DNA of 64,000 nt from Bacillus cereus G9842 (GCF_000021305.1 NC_011772.1:2518001-2582000); one strand, 5' to 3'; positions 7,843 through 17,395 are shown, counted from the first letter of the stretch. Numbers and translations are program-made. The notes: generated by a model not told the origin, from the letters alone.

Positions 7843-9057
7843 ATGGCTTCACCTGAAAATGTTATTTTAGTTCATGAAATTTCAAAGCTGAAAACAAAAG
7901 AAGAATTATGGAATCCATATGAATGGTATCGTTTGATGAGGGATAATCACCCAGTTCATTATGATGAAGAGCAGGATGTATGGAATGTTTTTTTATATGA
8001 TGATGTAAATCGTGTTTTATCAGATTATCGCTTATTTTCAAGTAGAAGGGAGCGCAGACAATTCTCAATCCCTCCATTAGAAACTAGAATAAATATAAAC
8101 TCTACAGATCCACCAGAACATCGCAATGTACGTTCCATTGTTTCTAAGGCATTTACTCCAAGAAGTCTAGAACAGTGGAAACCTCGAATACAGGCTATCG
8201 CAGATGAACTTGTACAGCATATCGAAAAATATAGTGAAGTTAATATCGTTGAACAGTTTGCTGCCCTTTTACCTGTTACCGTTATTTCTGATTTATTAGG
8301 AGTCCCAACAACAGATCGTAAAAAAATTAAAGAATGGTCTGATATTTTATTTATGCCGTATAGTAAAGAAAAGTTTAATGATCTGGATGCGGAGAAAGAG
8401 ATAGCATTAAATGAATTCAAAGCATATCTTCTACCGATCGTTCAGGAAAAGAGATATCATTTAACTGATGATATCATTTCCGATTTAATTCGAGCTGAAT
8501 ATGAAGGCGAAAGATTAACCGATGAAGAAATTGTAACCTTTTCATTAGGTTTACTAGCGGCTGGGAATGAAACCACTACAAATTTAATTATTAATAGCTT
8601 TTATTGCTTTTTAGTAGATTCACCTGGAATTTATGAAGATTTAAGAAAAACCCCTAGCTTAATTTCAAAAGCGATTGAGGAAGTATTACGCTATCGTTTT
8701 CCTGTTACATTGGCCCGGAGGATTACAGAGGATACAAATATATTTGGCCCTTTAATGAAAAAGGATCAGATGATTGTTGCGTGGGTTAGTGCAGCGAATT
8801 TAGATGAGAAAAAATTTTCACACCCCTCTCAATTTAATGTACATCGAATAGGAAATGAAAAGCATTTAACCTTTGGGAAAGGTCCTCACTTTTGCTTAGG
8901 AGCACCACTTGCACGTTTAGAAGCTGAGATTGCATTAACTACCTTTATAAATGCTTTTGAAAAAATAGAGCTATCTCCATCTTTCTGTTTAGAAAAATGT
9001 ATATTGGAAAATGAACAAACATTAAAATACTTACCTATTCGATTGAAAGCCAAATAA
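7843..9057 (+). CDS. Cytochrome P450 (CYP109-like)
   Basis: A 404-residue bacterial P450 most like Bacillus CYP109 enzymes (compare NPYEWYRLMRDNHPV and DVWNVFLYDDVNRVLSD near the N-terminus). Hallmarks: I-helix AGNETT, K-helix EEVLRYR, haem loop FGKGPHFCLG with axial Cys351. The expected reaction is hydroxylation of fatty acid, terpenoid or steroid-like compounds; substrate unknown. It differs from the first P450 in the acid-alcohol region (AGNETT rather than AGHETT). Divergent from a PadR regulator that probably controls it. A terminator follows. Confidence 0.93.
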   Translation: MASPENVILVHEISKLKTKEELWNPYEWYRLMRDNHPVHYDEEQDVWNVFLYDDVNRVLSDYRLFSSRRERRQFSIPPLETRININSTDPPEHRNVRSIVSKAFTPRSLEQWKPRIQAIADELVQHIEKYSEVNIVEQFAALLPVTVISDLLGVPTTDRKKIKEWSDILFMPYSKEKFNDLDAEKEIALNEFKAYLLPIVQEKRYHLTDDIISDLIRAEYEGERLTDEEIVTFSLGLLAAGNETTTNLIINSFYCFLVDSPGIYEDLRKTPSLISKAIEEVLRYRFPVTLARRITEDTNIFGPLMKKDQMIVAWVSAANLDEKKFSHPSQFNVHRIGNEKHLTFGKGPHFCLGAPLARLEAEIALTTFINAFEKIELSPSFCLEKCILENEQTLKYLPIRLKAK

Positions 9058-9066
9058 CAATCTCAA

Positions 9067-9096
9067 CAAGGTGCATACATTTGCATCTTGTTTTTT
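9067..9096 (+). terminator. Terminator of the second P450 gene
   Basis: 9-bp stem CAAGGTGCA/TGCATCTTG with one wobble, then TTTTTT. Confidence 0.88.
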
Positions 9097-9165
9097 GTTT
9101 CTCAATTGTGAGTTTCAGGTAATTACCTTAATATGGAGTTGTATAAAACGTAGAGGAGGATTCCT

Positions 9166-9744
9166 ATGTTGACTTGTAATGGAAGTAAATCATTTCAAAA
9201 GTTTATTAAAGGTGTTACAGATCTTATGGAAAACGGTTTATTTGAAGAAGAAATAGTGTGTGGCATTGAAAAGTTACTAGAAGAACTTTTAGAAAAGAAA
9301 ACATGGCTTCCGTTAGATAAACAGAAGGCGAATTCGACTCAATATGCACGACATTTATTGTATGAGGATCCGCTCAAACGTTTTGAAGTACTAGCTCTCG
9401 TATGGAAAGATGGACAATCTACACCTTTACATGATCATGACGGCACATGGGGGGTAGAAGGCGTCTTTTCAGGAAGGATAATGGTGCAGAACTTTATACA
9501 AACGAAACAACTTGGAAATTCACTTGTTTATTTAACACATACAGGAAATCTTTATTTGGGAGAAGGAGAAACCGATAAAGTCATTCCACCTGCGGATTGT
9601 CATATTCTTGAAATTAGCAAAAAGGAAAGCGTTATCACAATTCATATCTATGGAAAACGGTTAGAAAAGTTTAAAGTATATATCCCAACTGAAGAAAAAA
9701 ATGTGTACATGTGTGAGACAAAATACATTAGTTATAATTCATAG
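9166..9744 (+). CDS. Cysteine dioxygenase-family cupin
   Basis: A 192-residue cupin of the cysteine dioxygenase type I family, a mononuclear iron thiol dioxygenase. The metal-binding histidines appear as LHDHDGTWG (His89, His91) and a later His160 in TIHIYG; His146 is near the active-site end as well. The likely substrate is cysteine (to cysteine sulfinate) or 3-mercaptopropionate; sequence alone does not decide. AGGAGGA precedes the ATG. Monocistronic, between two terminators. Confidence 0.85.
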   Translation: MLTCNGSKSFQKFIKGVTDLMENGLFEEEIVCGIEKLLEELLEKKTWLPLDKQKANSTQYARHLLYEDPLKRFEVLALVWKDGQSTPLHDHDGTWGVEGVFSGRIMVQNFIQTKQLGNSLVYLTHTGNLYLGEGETDKVIPPADCHILEISKKESVITIHIYGKRLEKFKVYIPTEEKNVYMCETKYISYNS

Positions 9745-9748
9745 TTTG

Positions 9749-9788
9749 AAATCCAAAGCTTTTTAAAAAGAAAAGCTTTGGATTTTAT
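9749..9788 (+). terminator. Terminator of the cupin gene
   Basis: 14-bp perfect stem AATCCAAAGCTTTT/AAAAGCTTTGGATT followed by TTATTTT. Confidence 0.88.
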
Positions 9789-9918
9789 TTTTAATTATTT
9801 CTTGACCTGAAACGCTTTTCATAAATTATAAATAAGAAGTACCTCACGAGGATTGTATGAAAACGATACCTAATAATTAATTAGAACTCGTGTATTTATA
9901 GAAAGTGGTGAAGAAATA

Positions 9919-10770
9919 ATGAAATTAATCGCAATTGATTTAGATGGAACTCTTCTTTCGGGGAATAAAATGATTAGTAAAGAAAATGCAGAAGCAATTC
10001 GAACATGTCAAGAAGCTGGCCATGTTGTAGCAATTTGTACTGGACGTTCTATTGTTGATATTGAACGATTATTGTTAGAAGTTGATTTAGAGTGTCCAAT
10101 CATTGCGGAAAATGGTGCGCTTATATATAAAGATAAGAAAATGATGAAGAGATATCCAATTCAAAATATGCAGGCACTTGAAATTGTGGAATATCTTGAA
10201 GAGAATGGTTTATATTATCAGCTTTATACTGATAAAGGTGTGTATGTACCGGATTATGGAGTAGAGAGTGTACGTAATGAAATTGAGTATGTGAAGAATT
10301 CAAAAGAAAATTTCGACTTGAAAGAGTTAAAAACAATCGCAGCATTATATCTTGAGCATACAGCGTTTCATAGTGCGGAAAGTTGTAAGCCAATTGTAGA
10401 AACAGATATACATGTGCATAAACTATTACCATTTTCTTATGATATTGAGAAATTAAAAAAACTAAAAGAAACATTTATTCATAATACAGATTTAGCAATT
10501 ACATCTTCATATTGGCACAATTTAGAGATTAATCATAGAGATGCTCAAAAAGGGAATGGATTATATACTTTAGCAGAATATCTTAATATTCCAGTTGAAA
10601 ACACTGTAGCGATAGGTGATGGGCTAAACGACGTTTCTATGATGGAAAAAGCGAACATATCAATTGCGATGGGTAATGCAGTTGAAGAAATAAAAACAAT
10701 CTGTAAATACGAAACGTTATCAAATGAAGAACATGGTGTGGCACATGCTTTATATAAATATGTAATGTAA
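9919..10770 (+). CDS. Cof-type HAD phosphatase
   Basis: A 283-residue HAD-superfamily IIB hydrolase, probably acting on sugar phosphates or flavin/nucleotide phosphates in the cytoplasm. Motif I is DLDGTLL near the N-terminus (Asp nucleophile), motif II is CTGRS, motif III a Lys in RDAQKGNG, and motif IV GDGLNDVSM. The cap domain fills residues about 85-190. Bacilli have many Cof paralogues, so no symbol is given. ATG follows GTGGTGA. A TTGACC box near 9810 could be a promoter -35. Confidence 0.9.
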   Translation: MKLIAIDLDGTLLSGNKMISKENAEAIRTCQEAGHVVAICTGRSIVDIERLLLEVDLECPIIAENGALIYKDKKMMKRYPIQNMQALEIVEYLEENGLYYQLYTDKGVYVPDYGVESVRNEIEYVKNSKENFDLKELKTIAALYLEHTAFHSAESCKPIVETDIHVHKLLPFSYDIEKLKKLKETFIHNTDLAITSSYWHNLEINHRDAQKGNGLYTLAEYLNIPVENTVAIGDGLNDVSMMEKANISIAMGNAVEEIKTICKYETLSNEEHGVAHALYKYVM

Positions 10771-10772
10771 TT

Positions 10773-10814
10773 AAAAAAGAAAAAAGAATCCAAAGGGATT
10801 CTTTTTTCTTTTTT
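10773..10814. terminator. Bidirectional terminator
   Basis: Perfect 19-bp stem (10773-10791 with 10796-10814) made of A/T tracts flanking GAATCC/GGATTC, so it can act on both strands. Confidence 0.9.
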
Positions 10815-11192
10815 ATTAGGGGTAAGGTATTCTATGAGATTCATAGAAGCCTTATTACATTTCATTATATAGAATATATTGGAATAAATGTTTATATTTT
10901 TCATGAAATTTGTGAATATTTTATGAATTTTATACTTGTTGCATTTTTATACCGTTATTAGTGACGCGTATGACCCTCAAGGAAAAATTCAGTGAATGTA
11001 AGGAGGAATGAACGAAATATCTACTAATTAAAGGTATATTCAGTATATACATTCTTTTCTTATTTTAATTGAAAAATAAAATTTGTGCGAATAATTATTC
11101 TACAGCTATATACCTACACTAGCTTTCTTCGTATAATGGAGAAGTATGAATTTTAGATTTGTATTAATTTTACATATTGAGGTGAAAAAGGA
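10815..11192. other. 378-base gap before the histidine kinase
   Basis: No convincing ORF. An AAGGAGGAATG at 10999-11010 would start a 7-codon peptide but the spacing is too short to trust. A short dyad GGTATATTCAGTATATAC lies near 11031-11048. TATAAT at 11134-11139 is a possible -10 for the downstream kinase. Confidence 0.4.
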
Positions 11193-12980
11193 ATGAATTC
11201 GCGGCTAATGGAACTTATTGATGTGAGTACAATAGAAACCATGGCAGAACAATTTTATAAATTAACTAACATATCACATCAACTTCTTGATGCTGAAAAA
11301 GAGTGTATTTTTTCATTCGGAATGAATGAGATAATTAAGAGTAAACTTCCAAAGATTGAAATCCCCATTTTCTTATACAATCAACATTTAGGATCTTTTG
11401 TTGTATGGTCCAAAAAAAGCGAAATTTTCAGTTGTCAAAAATACTTTGAAATGCTCTCAAGTTTAATTTTAGATGGCGCAATAAAAGTAATTCAAAGTAA
11501 AAAAACAACGTTGCTTTCTCAGAAAGAGGAGGAACTACATACGATTTTACAAAACATGCCTGTTATGGTCGATGCGCTTGATTATAATGGAGATTTTGTT
11601 TTGTGGAACCGAGAATGTGAAATTGTAACAGGTTATACCGCTGAAGAAATAATTGGAAATCCAAATGCACTTCAATTATTATATCCTGATCATAGTTATC
11701 GCCAGCAAATACAAAAGAAATTTTTAACTTGTGGAAAAAATTTCAGAGATTGGGAAATGCACTTAACATGTAAAAATGGTGAAATCAAAACAATAATGTG
11801 GTCTAATATATCAGAACAGTTTCCTGTAACAGGATATAGTTATTGGGCTGTTGGTGTAGATATTACACATTTAAAAGCGATAGAAGAGCAGTTAAAACAA
11901 CAAACATCTGAACTGGAATTAATATTTAAAGCTTTACCAGATTTATGTTTCTTAACAGAAGATGATGGCACAATTATAGATTACAAAGCAGGATCTCCTA
12001 CAAAGTTTTACGTACCCGCAGAAGCTTTTATGGGAAAAAAGTTTTACGAAGTATTACCATCTTCAGTAGCACAGCAGTTTCAGGAAGCCATTAATCAAGT
12101 GAAGAAAAAAGGAACGAATGTAATTGTAGAATATCCACTCACACTTAATGGAAGTATTGATTTCTTTGAAGCTAGGTGCTTACCATTATTACATGATAAA
12201 ATTATGATTATTGTACGTGACATTACAGAGCGAAAAAAGACAGAAGAATTGCTAAACAAATCAGATACGCTTGCAGCAATTGGTCAATTAGCAGCTGGGG
12301 TAGCTCATGAAGTAAGAAATCCCTTAACTGTAATTAAAGGTTTTATACAGTTATTCCAAATTAATAAAGAAGATCAAGAAAGATATTTTGATCTTATGCT
12401 TTCTGAAATTGAAAGGATAGAAGCGATCCTGCAAGAATTTTTGTCAATTGCTAAAACAGATGAGATAAATACAGAAAAGAAAAATATTTATCAAATTTTT
12501 AAAAATGTCGTATCGTTAATGAATACAAAAGCAATTATGACAAATATTCAAGTTGAACTATTTACGGATGACAAAGATATAATTATTGAATGCTCGGAAA
12601 ATCAATTGAAACAAGTATTTATTAATATTTTGCAAAATTCAATCGAAGCTATGCCAAATGGTGGGGAAATTTCAATTCACATAAAAGAAATAAATGATGA
12701 TGGTGTCATCATTCATGTAATAGATGAAGGAATAGGAATACCTGAAGAAAGAATTAAGAGATTAGGTGAACCTTTTTATAGTACGAAAGAAAAAGGGACT
12801 GGTATTGGATTAATGTTAAGTTATAAAATTATTGAAAGTCATCAAGGGACAATTAGTATCATGAGCGAGGTTGGTGTCGGGACAACAGTAACAATTTACT
12901 TACCGAAAGTACAAAGTAAACAATCTTTTTCTAATTGTGACGATAAATGTATAGCAATACGCACTAGTAGTAATTCTTAA
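11193..12980 (+). CDS. PAS-domain sensor histidine kinase (sporulation-kinase type)
   Basis: A soluble 595-residue histidine kinase. Order: N-terminal sensor-like region (1-105, loosely resembling PocR), PAS 1 (about 112-228), PAS 2 (about 235-350), dimerisation/phosphoacceptor helix with His372 in AHEVRNPLTVIKGF, and the HATPase with the N box NILQNSIEAMPNGG, G1 DEGIGIP and G2 GTGIGL. No transmembrane helix and no adjacent response regulator, the pattern of orphan kinases feeding the Spo0A phosphorelay (KinA/KinE type). The phosphorelay link is inference. Confidence 0.9.
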   Translation: MNSRLMELIDVSTIETMAEQFYKLTNISHQLLDAEKECIFSFGMNEIIKSKLPKIEIPIFLYNQHLGSFVVWSKKSEIFSCQKYFEMLSSLILDGAIKVIQSKKTTLLSQKEEELHTILQNMPVMVDALDYNGDFVLWNRECEIVTGYTAEEIIGNPNALQLLYPDHSYRQQIQKKFLTCGKNFRDWEMHLTCKNGEIKTIMWSNISEQFPVTGYSYWAVGVDITHLKAIEEQLKQQTSELELIFKALPDLCFLTEDDGTIIDYKAGSPTKFYVPAEAFMGKKFYEVLPSSVAQQFQEAINQVKKKGTNVIVEYPLTLNGSIDFFEARCLPLLHDKIMIIVRDITERKKTEELLNKSDTLAAIGQLAAGVAHEVRNPLTVIKGFIQLFQINKEDQERYFDLMLSEIERIEAILQEFLSIAKTDEINTEKKNIYQIFKNVVSLMNTKAIMTNIQVELFTDDKDIIIECSENQLKQVFINILQNSIEAMPNGGEISIHIKEINDDGVIIHVIDEGIGIPEERIKRLGEPFYSTKEKGTGIGLMLSYKIIESHQGTISIMSEVGVGTTVTIYLPKVQSKQSFSNCDDKCIAIRTSSNS

Positions 12981-12987
12981 ATCAATT

Positions 12988-13045
12988 AATACCCAATAAC
13001 AAAGCGATTAGTGAAAGCTAATCTTTTTGTTATTGGGTATTTTTT
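12988..13045 (+). terminator. Terminator of the kinase gene
   Basis: 16-bp outer stem AATACCCAATAACAAA/TTTGTTATTGGGTATT with an inner GATTAG/CTAATC helix, followed by TTTTT. Confidence 0.88.
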
Positions 13046-13206
13046 ATATTTAATTTAGTAAACTTTATCTTTTCTTTACATTTGTTTTAATTTCTATTAA
13101 GTTTTAAACATTATATTAATATTTGTACAAAGCAATGTATAAAAATTGTACATTACTTTTAATATAGAAAAGTGATTATTATTTGGAATATTGTAAGGAG
13201 GAGATT

Positions 13207-13218
13207 ATGACAAGGTGA
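13207..13218 (+). other. Three-codon ORF overlapping the PBP start
   Basis: ATG ACA AGG TGA lies behind the strong AAGGAGGAGAT site, and its TGA overlaps the GTG start of the PBP gene (GTGA, 13215-13218). This looks like a minimal upstream ORF able to couple translation into the PBP gene. Confidence 0.4.
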
Positions 13219-15341
13219 AAAAACAAGAGAAGAAGAGTGGTAGAGTAGTACCTCTCCGGTTAAATATTTTATTCCTTTGTGTTTTTTTATTATTTTCTGG
13301 CATCATTATTCAGTTAGGAAAAGTGCAAATCTTTGATGGAGAAACATATAAAAATGAAGTAGAGAAGAGAGAAAATACAACCGTGGGCCTTTCTGTACCA
13401 CGTGGGAAAATATTTGATCGTGAAGGAAATCCAGTAGTTGATAATAAATCTTTACGTACGATTACATATACAAAGGTGAAAGGTGTAAAACAAGAAGAAA
13501 TATTAAAATCAGCAAGACAACTTGCAGACATTATTGAAATGCCGCAAGAAGATATAGATAAGTTAACTGAGACTGATAAGAAAGACTTTTGGATGCAATT
13601 AAATCCAGAACTTACTCAAGACTTAGTATCAAAAAAAGAAATAGATAAGTTCCGAGATAAGGATATTACCGGAAAAGAGCTAGACAAAAAAATAGAAGAT
13701 TTAAAAAGGAAGCGCGTTACAGATAAAAATCTTCAAGAACTAACGGCTAAAGATATAGAAGTGTTAGCTATTAAAAGTAAAATGACCTCAGGTTTTCAGA
13801 TGGCACCTCAAATTATTAAAAAGGACGTTAGTGAACAGGAATATGCGGTGATTAGTGAAAATTTAGCGAAACTTCCAGGGGTAGACGCATCAGTTGATTG
13901 GGAGAGAATCTATGTAAATGATGGTCTATTTCGTTCCGTTCTTGGTAACGTTTCAAATGCTGATGAAGGATTGCCACGTGAAAGATTAGATTATTATTTA
14001 GTGCGTGATTATAGCCGAAATGATAGGGTCGGCAAAAGTTATATCGAACAGCAATACGAAGATGTACTTCATGGTACGAAAAAAGAAGTAAGAAGCATTG
14101 CTGATAAACAAGGCAATACAATGAGAACGGAAACGGTTTCGGAAGGAAAAAGCGGTAAAAATTTAACTTTAACCATAGATATGGAATTGCAAAAAAAAGT
14201 AGAGGAGAGTATAGAAAAAATATTAAAACAATATAAAGGATCAGAATCAATGTTAGACCGTGCTTTCGTAGTGATGATGAATCCTAAAAATGGCCAAGTA
14301 TTATCAATGGCTGGGAAAAGGCTTGTAGAAAAAGATGGGAAAATGGAAGTAGAAGATTATGCTTTAGGCACGCTGACAAGTTCATATGAGCTTGGATCAA
14401 CGGTTAAAGGTGCGACAGTGTTAACAGGGTTTGAAACAAATGCAATAACTCCTGGAACACATTTTTATGATGCACCTATGAAGTTTAAAGGAACTAAGGA
14501 AAAGAAGTCTTGGAAAAATTTTGGTGATATAGACGATCTAAGAGCGTTACAAGTTTCTTCAAACGTTTATATGTTTAATATAGCATTAAAAATTGCTGGT
14601 GTGGATTATGTGAAAAATAGTTCACTAGATATTAAACAAGAATATTTTGATAAAATGAGATATTATTTCAGGCAATTTGGACTAGGCGTACAAACTGGTA
14701 TTGATTTACCGAATGAAACTGCAGGACAAATTGGAAGAAAAGATAATCAGCCTGGTTTCTTATTAGATTATTCTATTGGACAATATGATACATATACACC
14801 ACTTCAGCTTGCACAATATATTTCGACTATCGCAAATGGAGGGTATCGAATGAAACCACAAATTGTTCAAGAGATTAGAGAACAAACCGTTCAAAAAGAT
14901 GAGGTTGGTAAAGTAGTACAATCAATAGAACCCGTTGTTTTAAATAGAATCGATATGAAACAAGAATATATTAATCAAGTAAAAGAAGGATTTAGAAAAG
15001 TATTTCAAGAAGGAGATGGAACGGGAGTAAGAGCGTTCCAAAAAGCACCATATAAACCAGCTGGTAAAACAGGGACCGCACAAACTGTATATGGTGGAGA
15101 AAATGAAATTGGGCGAAATGCGAAAGGCGATCGTAGAGAATGTTATAACTTAACATTAGCTGGATATGCGCCATATGATGATCCAGAAGTAGCATTTTCT
15201 GTTGTAGTACCGTGGGTTGAAAATGATAAATCGGGCATTAACTCCGATATTGGAAAAGAAGTTTTAGATGCTTATTTTGATTTGAAAAATAAGCGATTAA
15301 CTGGTGAAGCGCCAAAAACAGATGCCTCTAAAGAGAATTAA
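13215..15341 (+). CDS. Class B penicillin-binding protein (PBP2/PbpA type)
   Basis: A 708-residue membrane-anchored transpeptidase that cross-links peptidoglycan outside the cytoplasmic membrane. One N-terminal membrane segment (about 16-36), a PBP dimerisation domain with VPRGKIFDREGN, then the transpeptidase domain with STVK (Ser395 nucleophile), SSN in LQVSSNVYM and KTG (Lys618). No PASTA repeats, so closer to PbpA/PbpH than to PBP2B. Start is GTG at 13215; the AAGGAGG site is 12 bases away and better placed for the tiny upstream ORF. A terminator follows. Confidence 0.92.
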   Translation: MKKQEKKSGRVVPLRLNILFLCVFLLFSGIIIQLGKVQIFDGETYKNEVEKRENTTVGLSVPRGKIFDREGNPVVDNKSLRTITYTKVKGVKQEEILKSARQLADIIEMPQEDIDKLTETDKKDFWMQLNPELTQDLVSKKEIDKFRDKDITGKELDKKIEDLKRKRVTDKNLQELTAKDIEVLAIKSKMTSGFQMAPQIIKKDVSEQEYAVISENLAKLPGVDASVDWERIYVNDGLFRSVLGNVSNADEGLPRERLDYYLVRDYSRNDRVGKSYIEQQYEDVLHGTKKEVRSIADKQGNTMRTETVSEGKSGKNLTLTIDMELQKKVEESIEKILKQYKGSESMLDRAFVVMMNPKNGQVLSMAGKRLVEKDGKMEVEDYALGTLTSSYELGSTVKGATVLTGFETNAITPGTHFYDAPMKFKGTKEKKSWKNFGDIDDLRALQVSSNVYMFNIALKIAGVDYVKNSSLDIKQEYFDKMRYYFRQFGLGVQTGIDLPNETAGQIGRKDNQPGFLLDYSIGQYDTYTPLQLAQYISTIANGGYRMKPQIVQEIREQTVQKDEVGKVVQSIEPVVLNRIDMKQEYINQVKEGFRKVFQEGDGTGVRAFQKAPYKPAGKTGTAQTVYGGENEIGRNAKGDRRECYNLTLAGYAPYDDPEVAFSVVVPWVENDKSGINSDIGKEVLDAYFDLKNKRLTGEAPKTDASKEN

Positions 15342-15349
15342 AATGGACG

Positions 15350-15387
15350 AAACGTCTCTAGCATTCATGTGAACTAGAGGCGTTTTT
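15350..15387 (+). terminator. Terminator of the PBP gene
   Basis: 12-bp stem AAACGTCTCTAG/CTAGAGGCGTTT with one wobble, then TTTTT. Confidence 0.85.
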
Positions 15388-15417
15388 ATCTGGGAATAGA
15401 TTAGAAATGAGGTATAT

Positions 15418-15948
15418 ATGAAGCCGTTTATTCTAAAATATTGGAGGAACATATGTAGCTACATCTTAATTATAATAGGGGTTATTTTTATTAATAAGTC
15501 ATTTTTATTTTGTATGGTAGAAGGAATTTCGATGCAACCTACTTTGAATGAAAAAGATTATATACTTGTTAATAAGGTAAACGTCTGTTTATCGTCTTTT
15601 CATCATGGAGATGTTGTCATTATAAAAAAAGAAGACGAGCCTACTTACTATGTGAAACGAATTATTGGATTATCGGGGGATAACATACAACTAAAAGAGG
15701 ATGAGGTATTTATTAACGGTAAAAAGCGTGATGAATCGTATATACATTTAGATATGTCACAAGTATCCAATCGTTTTTCAAATTTGAGAGAAATAAAAGT
15801 TCCTACGCATAAATTATTTGTGTTAGGGGATAATCGTAATCATAGTAAAGATAGTAGGAATACACTTGGACTTATTGATGAGTCAAATATAATAGGTAAA
15901 GTAGAAATGGTATTTTATCCATTTGATCATATAAAATGGATAAAATAA
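15418..15948 (+). CDS. lepB: Type I signal peptidase
   Basis: A 176-residue signal peptidase I (S26), which removes signal peptides from exported proteins. One N-terminal membrane helix (about 13-33) is followed by box B GISMQPTL with the nucleophile Ser38, box D YYVKRIIGLSGD with the general base Lys80, and box E LGDNRNHSKDSR. This Ser/Lys dyad is the bacterial, not the sporulation ER-type, enzyme. Bacilli have several paralogues. GAGGT precedes the ATG; the gene follows the PBP terminator and is probably transcribed separately. Confidence 0.95.
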   Translation: MKPFILKYWRNICSYILIIIGVIFINKSFLFCMVEGISMQPTLNEKDYILVNKVNVCLSSFHHGDVVIIKKEDEPTYYVKRIIGLSGDNIQLKEDEVFINGKKRDESYIHLDMSQVSNRFSNLREIKVPTHKLFVLGDNRNHSKDSRNTLGLIDESNIIGKVEMVFYPFDHIKWIK

Positions 15949-15960
15949 TTCTATTAACTA

Positions 15961-16079
15961 TTCACGTTTTATAAAATAAATCATATATTGATAGCATAGG
16001 ACAAGCAGAGAAGCTTGTTCTAACCTCACAGAACACTCCTTATCACGGTTAGGCATCTACATAGGTAGATGCTTTTTTT
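15961..16079 (+). ncRNA. Candidate small noncoding RNA with promoter and terminator
   Basis: A promoter-like TTCACG (15961-15966), 17-base spacer, TATATT (15984-15989) is followed by three hairpins: GGACAAGC (15999-16006)/GCTTGTTC (16013-16020); TAACC (16021-16025)/GGTTA (16047-16051); and the terminator GCATCTAC-ATAG-GTAGATGC with seven T, ending at 16079. There is no ORF inside. The expected transcript is about 85 nt. I do not recognise a known Rfam family. Confidence 0.55.
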
Positions 16080-16207
16080 ATGTTGATGACTGAAAATTAT
16101 TTATCAACATAATGTAGCAAGCATTTTAGGACTATTAGGGGACGATTACATGTACAAATAACAGTATGCTTTAATTAAAACAGTGAAATGTAAGGAGTGA
16201 GGAATAA

Positions 16208-17395
16208 GTGCTAAATATTTTAGTAGTTAATTTTCCAGCAGAGGGACATGTAAACCCTACATTAAATTTAGTGAAAGCCTTTACTGAACGAGGGGATAAC
16301 GTACATTATATTACAACTGCAAACTTTAAAGATAGGATTGAAGATTTAGGAGCTACTGTACATACACATCCGGATCTATTAAAGGAGATTTCTATTGATG
16401 CTGAAACCTCATCTGGGTTAAATGCTTTCTTTCATGTGCATGTTCAAACTTCTTTATATATATTAGAAATTACGAAACAATTAAGTGAAAGCATAAATTT
16501 TGATTTCGTAATTTATGATATATTTGGTGCGGGAGAGTTAGTAAAGGAGTATTTACAAGTTCCAGGTGTAGTGTCCTCGCCCATATTTTTAATTCCTTCA
16601 GAGTTTTTGAAGACATTACCTTTTCATTCAAATGCAGATATACCATTCCAACCAGAGGAGATCTCTGAAAAATTACTAAACCAGATGGAACATGAATTTG
16701 GAGTAAAACCAAAGAATAATCTTCAATTTATGAATAATAAGGGTGATGTTTGTCTCGTATACACAAGTCGTTATTTCCAACCTAATAGCGAATCGTTCGG
16801 AGAAAATAACATTTTTATTGGACCGAGTATTTCAAAGCGTAAAACAAATATAAAGTTTCCACTGGAATCACTTAAAGAGAAGAAAGTTATTTATATTTCA
16901 ATGGGAACACTGCTTGAAGGACTCGAACCATTCTTTAATACTTGTATTGATACTTTTTCAGATTTTGATGGGATAGTTGTAATGGCAATTGGTGATAGAA
17001 ATGATATTTCTAAAATTAAGAAAGCACCAGATAATTTTATAATTGCTCCATACGTACCTCAATCAGAAATATTAAATGAAGCGGATGTTTTTATTACACA
17101 TGGCGGCATGAATAGCGTACACGATGCCATTCATTATAATGTCCCATTTGTAATAATACCGCATGATAAAGATCAGCCTATGATAGCGCAAAGATTAACT
17201 GAACTGGAAGCAGCGCGTAGACTATTGAAAGAACATGTTAATGTGCACACTTTAAAAGAGGCTGTAACAGATGTTCTTTCAAACGAAAAGTATAAGCATG
17301 GTATACGAAAACTTAATGATAGCTTTTTAGAATGTGGTGGTTCAAAAGAAGTAATTGCAGTTATTGAATCTCTTTTAAATAAAGTGAAACTTTAA
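16208..17395 (+). CDS. MGT-family UDP-glycosyltransferase (macrolide/flavonoid type)
   Basis: A 395-residue GT1 (GT-B fold) glycosyltransferase similar to Bacillus YjiC/YojK-type enzymes, which move glucose from UDP-glucose to hydroxyls of macrolides, flavonoids or other lipophilic compounds. The N-terminal acceptor domain begins LVVNFPAEGHVNPTL; the C-terminal donor domain contains the signature HGGMNSVHDAIHYNVPFV and PHDKDQP. GTG start behind AAGGAGTGAGG. The last codons NKVKL and TAA lie in a dispersed repeat (see 17386). Acceptor unknown. Confidence 0.92.
   Translation: MLNILVVNFPAEGHVNPTLNLVKAFTERGDNVHYITTANFKDRIEDLGATVHTHPDLLKEISIDAETSSGLNAFFHVHVQTSLYILEITKQLSESINFDFVIYDIFGAGELVKEYLQVPGVVSSPIFLIPSEFLKTLPFHSNADIPFQPEEISEKLLNQMEHEFGVKPKNNLQFMNNKGDVCLVYTSRYFQPNSESFGENNIFIGPSISKRKTNIKFPLESLKEKKVIYISMGTLLEGLEPFFNTCIDTFSDFDGIVVMAIGDRNDISKIKKAPDNFIIAPYVPQSEILNEADVFITHGGMNSVHDAIHYNVPFVIIPHDKDQPMIAQRLTELEAARRLLKEHVNVHTLKEAVTDVLSNEKYKHGIRKLNDSFLECGGSKEVIAVIESLLNKVKL

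Noticed and set aside
11004..11035. Seven-codon leader ORF before the kinase gene
   Set aside because: AAGGAGGA is immediately adjacent to the ATG (spacing too short) and no attenuator follows.
13852..14250. 132-codon minus-strand ORF within the PBP gene
   Set aside because: Antisense of a well-supported coding region, no ribosome site, unlike any family.
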